Shown: positions 4,930 to 12,231 of the stretch, one piece after another | Numbering within the stretch: the stretch's first letter is position 1 | How the letters are laid out: each line of letters opens with the position of its first letter | DNA from: Bacteroidota bacterium | GTDB lineage: Bacteria; Bacteroidota; Bacteroidia; Chitinophagales; Chitinophagaceae | NCBI GenBank assembly: GCA_023386395.1 | Contig: JAEWJV010000037.1 | Location: 1-12,901, forward strand | Direction: 5' to 3' | DNA: 12,901 nt | Program-made: the position numbers and the translations under genes | The notes under the pieces: generated by a model | Databases searched by the model: none | Seen by the model: only the letters and a program-made list of their open reading frames with translations | Told to the model about the DNA's origin: nothing

Positions 4930-7113
4930 TCAACTCACCCCGCTGCCCGCATCTGTTTCTTCATCCGGATTAACGAAGATGAGCTTGCCGGTTTTATCTT
5001 CTGCCATCAGTATCATGCCATTGCTTTCAATACCCCGCATTTTACGCGGTGCAAGATTGGCCACTACTACCACCTGTTTTCCAACTATATCTTCCGGTTT
5101 AAAATGTAAAGCAATGCCCGAAACAATCGTACGTGTTTCAAAGCCCAAATCAATTTCAAGCTTTAAAAGCTTATCAGCTTTTTCCACTTTGGATGCGCTT
5201 AATATTTTGCCAGCACGCAGGTCGAGCTTTGCAAAATCATCGTATTGAATTTGGGCCTTTAGCTGTTCGCTGTTCGCTGTTAGCTCTTTTTTCTCTTCAG
5301 GTTTCGTATTTGTTGATTCGGATTTTACCAATCCTTTTTGTAATTTTTCAATCTGCATTTCAATTTCTTTATCATCAATTTTTCTGAATAAGATTTCCGG
5401 TGCACGTAAACTGTAACCAACTTTTAATAAATCAATTTTTCCTGCATTCTCCCAATCTAGAATTCTATCCACAACTTTCATCATGTGCAACAATTTTTGC
5501 GCAGTAAATGGAAGAAACGGATTGATGAGTATTGTAAGGTTTGCCGTAAGCTGTAAACAAAGATGTAGGCAATTATCAACGAGCTTTCTGTCAACTGTCA
5601 ATTCCCCACTGTCAATTTTTTTCTTCCACGGCTCTTTTTCCTGCATGTATTTATTGCCTTTGCGGCTCAGATCGATCACTTCAAACAAGGCTTCGCGAAA
5701 CTTAAATTCTTCTACAGCTTTTTCAACTTTAGATTTAGAATTTTTTATTTCTTCAACAAGGTTTCTATCTAAATCATCTATTACATCTGTATGAAATTTT
5801 GGAACTTTACCGCCGCATAATTTATGCATCAGCACGAATGTGCGGTTTATAAAATTTCCAAAAATGCTGGCCAGTTCATTATTGTTTTTTTCCTGGAAAT
5901 CTTTCCATGTAAAATCATTGTCCTTCGTTTCGGGAGCATTGCTGCAAAGCACATAACGCAACACATCTTCACAACCTTTAAAATCTTCTAAATATTCATT
6001 CACCCAAACTGCCCAGTTGCGCGATGTAGAAACTTTATCGCCTTCAATGTTTAAAAATTCGTTGGCGGGAACATTATCGGGCAAAACAAATTCGCCATGT
6101 GCTTTCAGCATGGAAGGAAAAATGATACAGTGGAAAACAATATTATCCTTGCCAATAAAATGTATCAGTCTTGTATCTTCCTTGCACCAATAATCTGCCC
6201 AGTTGGGCGTTAATTCTTTAGTGGCGCTGATGTAACCAATCGGCGCATCAAACCAAACATATAAAACCTTTCCCTCAGCATCGGGCAAAGGCACTTTAAT
6301 ACCCCAATTGCTGTCGCGTGTCATCGCCCGGCTTTGAAGACCGTTGTCCAGCCAGCTTTTGCACTGGCCATATACATTATTCTTCCATTCTTTATGATCT
6401 TCCAGTATCCATTGTTTCAGGAATGCTTCATAATCCTGCAAAGGAAAATACCAGTGTTTGGTTTTCTTTTTAACCGGCGTGGCATCACTTAAAGCGCTGC
6501 GGGGATTGATGAGCATTTCGGGACTTAAAGAAGAGCCGCAACGTTCACACTGGTCGCCGTAAGCATTGGGGTTGCCGCATACCGGGCAGGTGCCAATGAT
6601 ATAACGGTCTGCTAAAAATGTTTTTGCTTTTTCATCATAATACTGTTCGCTTTCTTTTTCTTCAAACAATTTTTTTTCATAAAGATTAAGAAAGAAATCC
6701 TGCGAGGTTTTATGATGAATTTGATTGGAAGTACGGGAATATATGTCGAACGAAACGCCCATTTGCTCCAGGCTGCTTTTTATGATTGCATGATATTTAT
6801 CTACAATCTCCTGCGGCGATACGCCTTCCTTCATGGCGCGAATAGTAATGGGAACGCCATGTTCGTCGCTGCCGCTTACAAATTTCACATCGCGTTTTTG
6901 GGCGCGCAAATATCTTACATAAATATCTGCCGGTAAATAAACGCCGGCCAGATGACCAATATGGATGGGACCGTTTGCGTAAGGCAAAGCAGCCGTAATT
7001 AAATAACGGTTGAAGCTCCCGGCCCCTGGAAGTGAGTTGGCAGCTCCCTGTTTTTTTGAAGTTATGTTGGTATCGCTCGTTGTTTCTTTTGTATTTTCTG
7101 CCACGCTGTTCAT
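4930..7113 (-). CDS. metG: Methionyl-tRNA synthetase with C-terminal tRNA-binding domain
   Basis: Cytosolic class I aminoacyl-tRNA synthetase that charges tRNA-Met. 727 aa. The HIGH motif is H51-I-G-H54; a four-cysteine zinc knuckle is C176-x2-C179...C189-x2-C192; the KMSKS-type loop reads K360-V-S-T-S364, followed by RNWAVWV, the form usual in MetRS of this group. An anticodon-binding helical domain follows (about 390-560). After a low-complexity linker rich in K/E/N/T, residues 624-727 form an EMAP-II/Trbp111-type OB-fold tRNA-binding domain ([23 protein letters not shown]). The ATG at 7113 is the only Met before the catalytic domain and gives a polar N-terminal extension of about 33 residues. 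A consensus promoter lies directly upstream. The gene runs opposite to the accessory genes at its 3' end and is divergent from the small gene at 7190. Confidence 0.97.
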   Translation of the reverse strand: MNSVAENTKETTSDTNITSKKQGAANSLPGAGSFNRYLITAALPYANGPIHIGHLAGVYLPADIYVRYLRAQKRDVKFVSGSDEHGVPITIRAMKEGVSPQEIVDKYHAIIKSSLEQMGVSFDIYSRTSNQIHHKTSQDFFLNLYEKKLFEEKESEQYYDEKAKTFLADRYIIGTCPVCGNPNAYGDQCERCGSSLSPEMLINPRSALSDATPVKKKTKHWYFPLQDYEAFLKQWILEDHKEWKNNVYGQCKSWLDNGLQSRAMTRDSNWGIKVPLPDAEGKVLYVWFDAPIGYISATKELTPNWADYWCKEDTRLIHFIGKDNIVFHCIIFPSMLKAHGEFVLPDNVPANEFLNIEGDKVSTSRNWAVWVNEYLEDFKGCEDVLRYVLCSNAPETKDNDFTWKDFQEKNNNELASIFGNFINRTFVLMHKLCGGKVPKFHTDVIDDLDRNLVEEIKNSKSKVEKAVEEFKFREALFEVIDLSRKGNKYMQEKEPWKKKIDSGELTVDRKLVDNCLHLCLQLTANLTILINPFLPFTAQKLLHMMKVVDRILDWENAGKIDLLKVGYSLRAPEILFRKIDDKEIEMQIEKLQKGLVKSESTNTKPEEKKELTANSEQLKAQIQYDDFAKLDLRAGKILSASKVEKADKLLKLEIDLGFETRTIVSGIALHFKPEDIVGKQVVVVANLAPRKMRGIESNGMILMAEDKTGKLIFVNPDEETDAGSGVS
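5262..5285. repeat. 7-bp tandem repeat in the metG linker (GCTGTTC type)
   Basis: GCTGTTC, GCTGTTC, GCTGTTA, GCT on the plus strand, in exact 7-bp phase. It codes (minus strand) for the residues LTANSEQ in the linker between the synthetase body and the C-terminal tRNA-binding domain. Confidence 0.75.
5588..5615. repeat. 7-bp tandem repeat in metG (CTGTCAA type)
   Basis: CTGTCAA, CTGTCAA, TTCCCCA, CTGTCAA on the plus strand, in exact 7-bp phase, with the third unit divergent as in the array at 2370. It codes for the polar segment around [10 protein letters not shown] in the anticodon-binding domain. Confidence 0.7.
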
Positions 7114-7124
7114 ATTAAAGTCTG

Positions 7125-7154
7125 CAAAAATAGGTTAACGCCGTTAGACCCCAA
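7125..7154 (-). promoter_or_regulatory. metG promoter, Bacteroidota sigma-ABfr type
   Basis: On the minus strand TTG (7152-7154), exactly 19 bp, then TATTTTTG (7125-7132): a perfect match to TTG-N19-TAnnTTTG. Transcription would start about 5-8 nt before the ATG at 7113, so the leader is very short. Confidence 0.75.
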
Positions 7155-7189
7155 GGAAGTTTGAATCTGTGGAATATTTTTAGCTACTG

Positions 7190-7636
7190 ATGCAGATGAA
7201 AAACCTCCCCAAAGTCATTTTAAAAACTAATGGCTTGTTATTTGTTTTATTTACGGTATTGTTCATCATTAAATTTCTATGTATGAAAATAAATCCATCC
7301 GAAAAAAAAAGTGCAGAGAAGCCGGAACAGGATGTTAATGAAACACAGCATTTGAATGATGCGAAAAATAAGATGCAGGATTTACATGGTGATGCAGAAG
7401 ATAATAGCGAAAACTACAGGAAAGGTAAAGGAACAGGCATGAGCAGCGAAACCGGCTCTGACCAAAGCGAAAGGTCATGGCAGGATACAAGCGGCAGCCA
7501 TGCCAACAGGAATGCAGAAGACACAGATAACAATGTGGCCGGCCAGGCTGATACGGGATTGAAAAATAATAATTCAGAAAACCTTACTATGAAAGAAGAT
7601 AAAGGGCAATGGAGTAAGAAGGGCGATAACGGTTAA
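7190..7636 (+). CDS. Small membrane-anchored hydrophilic protein of unknown function
   Basis: A 148-aa frame starting at ATG 7190 (a second ATG at 7196 gives nearly the same protein). Residues about 15-31 (GLLFVLFTVLFIIKFLC) form a single hydrophobic segment, a membrane anchor or uncleaved signal. Residues about 35-148 are extremely polar, rich in D, E, N, S, K and G, with no aromatic core, and are probably disordered and exposed. I recognise no family. An alternative start at ATG 7283 (MKINPSEKK) would give a purely soluble 117-aa protein; if that start is used, the apparent anchor is merely AT-rich upstream DNA. It is divergent from metG with 76 bp between them. I cannot assign a promoter. 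It could be a lineage-specific envelope or stress protein; that is speculation. Confidence 0.55.
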   Translation: MQMKNLPKVILKTNGLLFVLFTVLFIIKFLCMKINPSEKKSAEKPEQDVNETQHLNDAKNKMQDLHGDAEDNSENYRKGKGTGMSSETGSDQSERSWQDTSGSHANRNAEDTDNNVAGQADTGLKNNNSENLTMKEDKGQWSKKGDNG

Positions 7637-7797
7637 TGTTTTAAAGTTTAATGATTCACAAGTTCACAGGCTATTATTGCGGGTTGTTGTTTCTTTTGTT
7701 TAAGATTTAATGTTAATTGCTATAACATTTATAAATTATTTTGAAGTATGTTGTTTGAAACAGGCTTAACCTGTGAACCGCTTCTTCTTTCAATCAG
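7637..7797. other. Intergenic region with a long-spaced inverted repeat
   Basis: GTTCACAGG (7662-7670) is perfectly inverted as CCTGTGAAC (7770-7778), about 100 bp apart. A smaller hairpin, ACAGG-CTTAA-CCTGT (7760-7774), overlaps the right arm and lies just after the nnr stop. It lacks a T-run, so it is at best a weak terminator. Both neighbouring genes converge here. Confidence 0.45.
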
Positions 7798-9282
7798 TCA
7801 ACCTACCAGCAAAGCACCGAAAGCCGCTCCAAGGCAATTCACCACATCAGAAGCGATCATGCTTTCCTGAGATTGTGTTTCAAGGGCAATATCGGCGGCG
7901 AGGCCATGAAGATAAACGCCCATTAATGCTGCTTCAAAAGGGCTGTATTTTTGTGCAAGCAAAGCGGTAATAATACCCGTAAGAATGTCGCCACTGCCAC
8001 CTTTTGCCAAGCCTGCATTGCCGGTTGTATTAAACCAGCCTTTTCCATTTTGGGCAATTAATGTATAAGTGCCTTTTAAAATAATAACGCAATCAAGCTC
8101 CGCAGATTTCTTTAATGCTGTATCAATTCTTTCAAAATCATTTTCAGCTTTGCCAAACAGGCGCTCAAATTCTTTTGGATGGGGTGTGAGAATTGAACCG
8201 GCTGTGATTAATTTAAATAATCTTTTATGGGTCGAGATAATATTGAGCGCATCCGCATCAATTATTGCGGGAAGTTTAAATTCACTTAAAGTTTGTTCAA
8301 TCAATTGCAGGCTGTCATCTTCTGTACCAAGCCCCGGGCCTATACCAACGGCATTTATCTTTTCAAAGCTTAACCCGTTTTCTCTTAACTGGCACATGGC
8401 TTCCGGTAAATGCGTATGCACTGCATTTAAAAAGGCTGCAGGAATATTCAAAGTGGTTAAACCGGCGCCTGCCCTTAAACAGGCGTGGGCCGCCATTAAA
8501 GCAGCGCCCATTTTTCCTGTATTACCTGCAATAATCAATGCATGACCATAACTGCCTTTGTGCGAAAAAGGTTTGCGTGGCTTATAGATTTGCTGAATGG
8601 ATGCGGCATCCGCAGTTTGAAAATCAGTTTCTATATCATCCAGGAAACCGGGTAATAACCCAATATCGAGTATGATCAGCTTACCCGTATTTTCTGCATT
8701 TTCAGCAACAAGAAAACAAAGCTTGTATTGCTGAAAAGTAAGCGTAACATTAGCCCGCACCACAGCATTGTTAACGCTGCTTTTATCAATAAACATTCCG
8801 CTGGGCACATCAATGCTTATAACAAATGCTGTTGATTGATTGATATGCTGCACCAGCGCAGCGCTTAAATCTTTCAACGGCCTGTTGAGGCCGGAACCAA
8901 AAAGCGCATCAATTACCACATCATTTTTGTTGATAACAGGAAAAAAATCCTTCCCCTGTATAAAATGAATATTTGCGGTAAGCTCATGCAGGCGCTGAAG
9001 GTTGGTTTGAAAGTCTTCAGTGCCAACAGCACCAAACTCAATAATATAAACGTTTACATTAAAATGCTGCTGCAGAAGCTGCCTTGCAATAGCAAGCCCA
9101 TCTCCCCCATTGTTGCCTTTGCCGCAAAATATTTTAAAAGATTTACCAAATAAATCCTGCTGCACCATATAGTTTGTACAGGCTGTAGCAGCACGCTCCA
9201 TTAAATCAACAGATGTTATTGGCTCTTTGGCAATAGTATAAGCATCCCAGTTATGAATTTGTTGGGCAGATAAAATTTTCAT
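7798..9282 (-). CDS. nnr: Bifunctional NAD(P)H-hydrate epimerase / ADP-dependent NAD(P)H-hydrate dehydratase
   Basis: Cytosolic cofactor-repair enzyme. The N-terminal domain interconverts R- and S-NAD(P)HX, and the C-terminal domain dehydrates S-NAD(P)HX back to NAD(P)H using ADP. 494 aa, the usual length for the fused form. The N-terminal YjeF_N domain (about 1-210) has the loop N57-N-G-G-D-G62. The ribokinase-like YjeF_C domain (about 225-494) has KGSYGHALIIAGN (about 240), GIGPGLGT, LTPHPKEF and the anion-hole/catalytic motif G-G-S-G-D432-ILTG. It begins at ATG 9282 with MKILSAQQIHNWD, the normal family start. It is divergent from the FKBP gene, with 71 bp between the start codons. It is a monocistronic housekeeping gene with no sign of damage. 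Confidence 0.96.
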   Translation of the reverse strand: MKILSAQQIHNWDAYTIAKEPITSVDLMERAATACTNYMVQQDLFGKSFKIFCGKGNNGGDGLAIARQLLQQHFNVNVYIIEFGAVGTEDFQTNLQRLHELTANIHFIQGKDFFPVINKNDVVIDALFGSGLNRPLKDLSAALVQHINQSTAFVISIDVPSGMFIDKSSVNNAVVRANVTLTFQQYKLCFLVAENAENTGKLIILDIGLLPGFLDDIETDFQTADAASIQQIYKPRKPFSHKGSYGHALIIAGNTGKMGAALMAAHACLRAGAGLTTLNIPAAFLNAVHTHLPEAMCQLRENGLSFEKINAVGIGPGLGTEDDSLQLIEQTLSEFKLPAIIDADALNIISTHKRLFKLITAGSILTPHPKEFERLFGKAENDFERIDTALKKSAELDCVIILKGTYTLIAQNGKGWFNTTGNAGLAKGGSGDILTGIITALLAQKYSPFEAALMGVYLHGLAADIALETQSQESMIASDVVNCLGAAFGALLVG

Positions 9283-9302
9283 GTTAAAACTAATATAATC
9301 GG

Positions 9303-9335
9303 TTAGCCGTAATTGATGATGAATATATACATTTG
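9303..9335 (+). promoter_or_regulatory. Candidate promoter of the FKBP lipoprotein gene
   Basis: TACATTTG (9328-9335) matches the -7 consensus TAnnTTTG exactly. The -33 slot holds TTAG (9303-9306) at 21-bp spacing, an imperfect TTG. It ends 18 bp before the ATG at 9354. Confidence 0.5.
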
Positions 9336-9353
9336 CGGCCTTTAAAAAAAATT

Positions 9354-9821
9354 ATGCGAAAAATAAATCTTCTTGCAATACTGCTTGTAATAATGTTTGC
9401 TGCCTGCAAAAAAGACAGCGATAAAAGCTGTCCAACTGTTACAATAACTGCACCGGATTCAGAAGTTGCAGCACTGCAGGCTTATCTTGATGATAACAGT
9501 ATCACTGCCACCAAAGACCCAAGAGGCTTCTTTTATATCATTCATGCTGCCGGTGATAAAAAGCCTGGTGTTTGTGATGTAATTACCATTAATTATAGTG
9601 GTACATTAACCAACGGCACACAATTCGATGCTGCTGAAAATGCCAGTTTTTATTTAGGCCGGCTTATAACAGGCTGGCAGGAAGGTTTGCCGCTCATCGG
9701 CACAGGCGGTTCAATTACATTATACATACCGCCTTCGCTTGGTTATGGAAGTGCTGACAACGGGCCTATTCCGGCCAATTCCAATCTTATTTTTGATATT
9801 GAGCTGAATGGAGTGAATTAA
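9354..9821 (+). CDS. FKBP-type peptidyl-prolyl cis-trans isomerase, lipoprotein
   Basis: An envelope folding helper that isomerises prolyl peptide bonds, anchored by lipid. 155 aa from ATG 9354. An in-frame TTG at 9333 would add 7 residues but lies inside the -7 promoter element, so ATG is preferred. Residues 1-17 are a lipoprotein signal (MRKINLLAILLVIMFAA), with lipobox cysteine C18 followed by K-K-D. A short linker follows, then an FKBP domain (about 65-155) with INYSGTLTNGTQFD, the active-site strand FYLGRLITGWQEGLP, IPPSLGYGS and the terminal LIFDIELNGVN. Single-domain lipoprotein FKBPs of this size are common in Bacteroidota. It is divergent from nnr and convergent with the GH88-GH16 operon, separated from the latter by a long hairpin. 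Confidence 0.93.
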   Translation: MRKINLLAILLVIMFAACKKDSDKSCPTVTITAPDSEVAALQAYLDDNSITATKDPRGFFYIIHAAGDKKPGVCDVITINYSGTLTNGTQFDAAENASFYLGRLITGWQEGLPLIGTGGSITLYIPPSLGYGSADNGPIPANSNLIFDIELNGVN

Positions 9822-9840
9822 TATTAACGTAAGTCTATTT

Positions 9841-9879
9841 TGTCATACCCATGCTGTATAAAACAGCCTGGGTATGATA
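9841..9879. terminator. Long hairpin between convergent genes, possible terminator
   Basis: TCATACCCA (9843-9851), a T/C mismatch, GCTGT, loop ATAAA, ACAGC, then TGGGTATGA (9869-9877): 14 paired bases in near-perfect symmetry. It lies 22 bp after the FKBP stop and about 95 bp beyond the GH16 stop. No clear T-run follows on either strand, so factor-independent termination is uncertain; it may instead stabilise 3' ends. Confidence 0.5.
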
Positions 9880-9971
9880 AGAAAACAATAGCCGGCGTGC
9901 TTTCTTCTGCTGATGGTTAAAAATAATCAGGCAGGAATTATTCGCCACAGATGCACAGATAAAAGTTTCGC

Positions 9972-10799
9972 TTAATTTTTCCGGTAAACCCTTACATAAT
10001 CCACTTCGAACTTTTTAGGAAAATTTGTTTGTGATGGATCGCCGCCATTCATTCCACCAATGGCAAAATCAAACAACATATACTGCGGTTGCTTAAACGG
10101 GTTGAAGCCGCTGTCATCTTGGTTCACCAGATCGTTCATTGGCACTTTAAGCATTAAAATATCATCCACATATAAAGCAATAGCTGTTGAATCCCAGTCC
10201 ATACGCCATATATGAAACTGTGCTGCCCATGCAGCATCAACAGGTTTCTTTTTGCTATACCAGTAAGCTTTGTATGGGATAGCTGTTCCAATGGCAATAT
10301 TTGCCAGTAAACTGTCGCGGTAATATTCCATTATATCAATCTCGCCATTCGATGGCCAGGGTTTGTTTACACCAAGCATCCACCAGGCGGGCCACATACC
10401 TTTGCTTACATCTATTTTTCCACGCATTTCAAAACGGCCGTGTAACCACTGCTGTTTATGCCGGGTAATAATGCTGGCCGATGTATATTCAATATTCTTC
10501 CTGTTGGTACGCCAGTCTTTACTTCCTGCTATATATTTAGGATTAGGTTTATTTTCTTTCCTTGCTTCAAGAATAAGATAACCGTTTTTGCAATAGGCAT
10601 TTTCAGGCTGGTACCATTGATGTTCTTCGTTGCGCACAAATCCTTTTTCATAATTCCAGTTGGCTGAATCGGGAACGCCATCTTTATTGAATTCATCAGC
10701 CCATACGAGTTTATAACCTTCGCTCATGTTTTTATTGTGCTGCGCTTTTATGCTGCTGCAAACCATTATCAATAAAATGATATAAACTATCCTGCACAT
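9972..10799 (-). CDS. GH16 family glycoside hydrolase, beta-glucanase type, secreted
   Basis: An endo-acting beta-glycanase, by family probably a beta-1,3-glucanase (laminarinase) or related enzyme. 275 aa. Residues 1-19 are a signal peptide (MCRIVYIILLIMVCSSIKA, cut before QH). The GH16 jelly-roll domain covers about 28-275, from YKLVWADEFN to the final FEVDYVRVYRK. The catalytic signature is E153-I-D155-I-M-E158, with nucleophile E153 and acid/base E158, in the longer form with the extra methionine seen in laminarinase-type GH16. Substrate-binding tryptophans W136, W139 and W140 precede it. There is no carbohydrate-binding module or secretion tag. Its start is 30 bp after the GH88 stop in the same direction, so both are very likely one transcript. 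The exact substrate is not fixed by sequence. Confidence 0.93.
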   Translation of the reverse strand: MCRIVYIILLIMVCSSIKAQHNKNMSEGYKLVWADEFNKDGVPDSANWNYEKGFVRNEEHQWYQPENAYCKNGYLILEARKENKPNPKYIAGSKDWRTNRKNIEYTSASIITRHKQQWLHGRFEMRGKIDVSKGMWPAWWMLGVNKPWPSNGEIDIMEYYRDSLLANIAIGTAIPYKAYWYSKKKPVDAAWAAQFHIWRMDWDSTAIALYVDDILMLKVPMNDLVNQDDSGFNPFKQPQYMLFDFAIGGMNGGDPSQTNFPKKFEVDYVRVYRKN

Positions 10800-10829
10800 G
10801 TTTATACTATCTTTCTAAAACTGTTTTAA

Positions 10830-12032
10830 TTATTTAAAAGCCTTAAGTTCCTTATATCTTTTCATCGCTTCCAAAAAATAATAATCAGCATAGGTAAGCG
10901 GCACATCCACTTCAGATTTACCTGGCAGGTTGCCAACAGAATGTTTTAATATAAAGCCACCGTTTGTACCAATGGCTGCTTTATATTCCGGTGACGATAA
11001 ATTAGTGATAATTGTTTTGGCAACAGATACATAATTCCTGGCATCAGCTTTATCAACATAACTGCTTAATTCAAGCAAAGCGGAAGCTGTTATGGCAGCA
11101 GCCGATGCATCTCTCAGTGCATTGGGAATGCCGGGCGCATCAAAATCCCAGTAAGGAATTTTATCGTTTGGAAGATCGGGATTGTTTAAAATAAAATGCG
11201 CAATATAATTGGCCTGGTCAAGATATTTTTGATCTTTTGTTTCGCGGTACATCATCGTATAACCATATAAACCCCATGCCTGCCCACGCGCCCATGCTGA
11301 ACTGTCGGCAGCACCCTGTCCTGTTTTCTTCTGTTGCACCGCACCTGTTTCAGGATTATAATTCAATACATGATAAGAACTGTAATCATCGCGGAAATGA
11401 TTTTTCATTGTCGTGTTGGCATGCGTAACGGCTATTTTATAAAACGAAGAATCACCGGTTTCTTTGGTAGCCCAGCACAATAATTCAAGGTTCATCATGT
11501 TATCAATGATTACCAAAAAATCCGATGGTTTTGAGTTCCATGATTTGATACAACCAACTTTCGGATTGAAACGGCTTGCCAAAGATTTGGCGCTGTTAAT
11601 CAATACCTGTTTATAAGCTTCGTTGCCGGGATCTAAACGCAATGCATTGCCAAAACTGCAATACATCATAAAACCAAGATCATGCGTGGAGGTATTGAAT
11701 TGTTCTTTTTCAAGTAACCCTAAAGCACGCCTGGCTTCGGTGTTTAAAGCAGTATCTTTTGTTTGTTCATAAATATAGAAAAGGCTGCCAGGATAAAAGC
11801 CGCTGCACCACCAGCCCGAATTGCTTGTGCGTAACGTATCATTCTCAAATGTTTTTGGGAGCATGCCGGCAGGCAATTTTTTCATCATACTAGTATATTG
11901 TGCATCTGCATCTTTAAAATTATGGTTCATGATGCTGCGCATATCACTGCTGGTTTGTGCAGCGCAGCAAATGCAATTAATAACTGCAAATACAATTAAA
12001 TATCCTTTCATGTGTTTATACATTACTTTCAT
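10830..12032 (-). CDS. GH88 family glycoside hydrolase, unsaturated glucuronyl hydrolase type, secreted
   Basis: Removes delta-4,5-unsaturated uronic acid from the non-reducing end of oligosaccharides left by polysaccharide lyases, by vinyl-ether hydration. 400 aa from ATG 12032; ATG 12011 (MKGYLIVFAVINCICCAAQ) gives a cleaner signal peptide and may be the true start. The (alpha/alpha)6-barrel covers about 30-400. The two catalytic aspartates of the family are recognisable: D118 in STHDLGFMMY and D177 in VIIDNMMNLELL. Other conserved pieces are WWCSGFYPGSL (74-84), SSAWARGQAWGLYGY and PYWDFDAPG. It is the first gene of a two-gene unit with GH16. No lyase gene is in view to supply its unsaturated substrate; the gene right of it is divergent and encodes a DUF885 protein. 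Confidence 0.94.
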   Translation of the reverse strand: MKVMYKHMKGYLIVFAVINCICCAAQTSSDMRSIMNHNFKDADAQYTSMMKKLPAGMLPKTFENDTLRTSNSGWWCSGFYPGSLFYIYEQTKDTALNTEARRALGLLEKEQFNTSTHDLGFMMYCSFGNALRLDPGNEAYKQVLINSAKSLASRFNPKVGCIKSWNSKPSDFLVIIDNMMNLELLCWATKETGDSSFYKIAVTHANTTMKNHFRDDYSSYHVLNYNPETGAVQQKKTGQGAADSSAWARGQAWGLYGYTMMYRETKDQKYLDQANYIAHFILNNPDLPNDKIPYWDFDAPGIPNALRDASAAAITASALLELSSYVDKADARNYVSVAKTIITNLSSPEYKAAIGTNGGFILKHSVGNLPGKSEVDVPLTYADYYFLEAMKRYKELKAFK

Positions 12033-12231
12033 TTTAAACTTTGAAATCTGTTATGTTTTGTTACATAAACATAATCAAATATCTTATTCAGTTTTTTATT
12101 GCAACTGATTCCATAACTTTTCTAAATTCATCTTCAATGTAAACCATAACCGGGCAATCATAATCAAGAGAAAATTATTCCAACCTGCATAACCTGTTCA
12201 TTTTTTAAATTCACACTTTATTAAAACTATC
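12033..12231. other. Divergent intergenic region between the GH88 operon and the DUF885 gene
   Basis: 199 bp, AT-rich. It carries a possible GH88 promoter on the minus strand (12076-12104). I see no consensus promoter for the plus-strand gene and no obvious operator palindrome beyond TTATG/CATAA near 12050-12070. Confidence 0.4.
12076..12104 (-). promoter_or_regulatory. Possible promoter of the GH88-GH16 operon
   Basis: On the minus strand TTG (12102-12104), 18 bp, then GATATTTG (12076-12083): one mismatch in the -7 element and one base short in spacing. It would give a leader of about 40 nt. Confidence 0.3.

Noticed and set aside
4876..6936. Plus-strand open frames antisense to metG (4876-5109, 4979-5248, 5133-5387, 5483-5794, 6712-6936)
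   Set aside because: They overlap the intact metG coding sequence and encode no recognisable protein.
9333..9353. TTG start for the FKBP lipoprotein
   Set aside because: The TTG is part of a perfect -7 promoter element, and the ATG at 9354 gives a standard lipoprotein signal.
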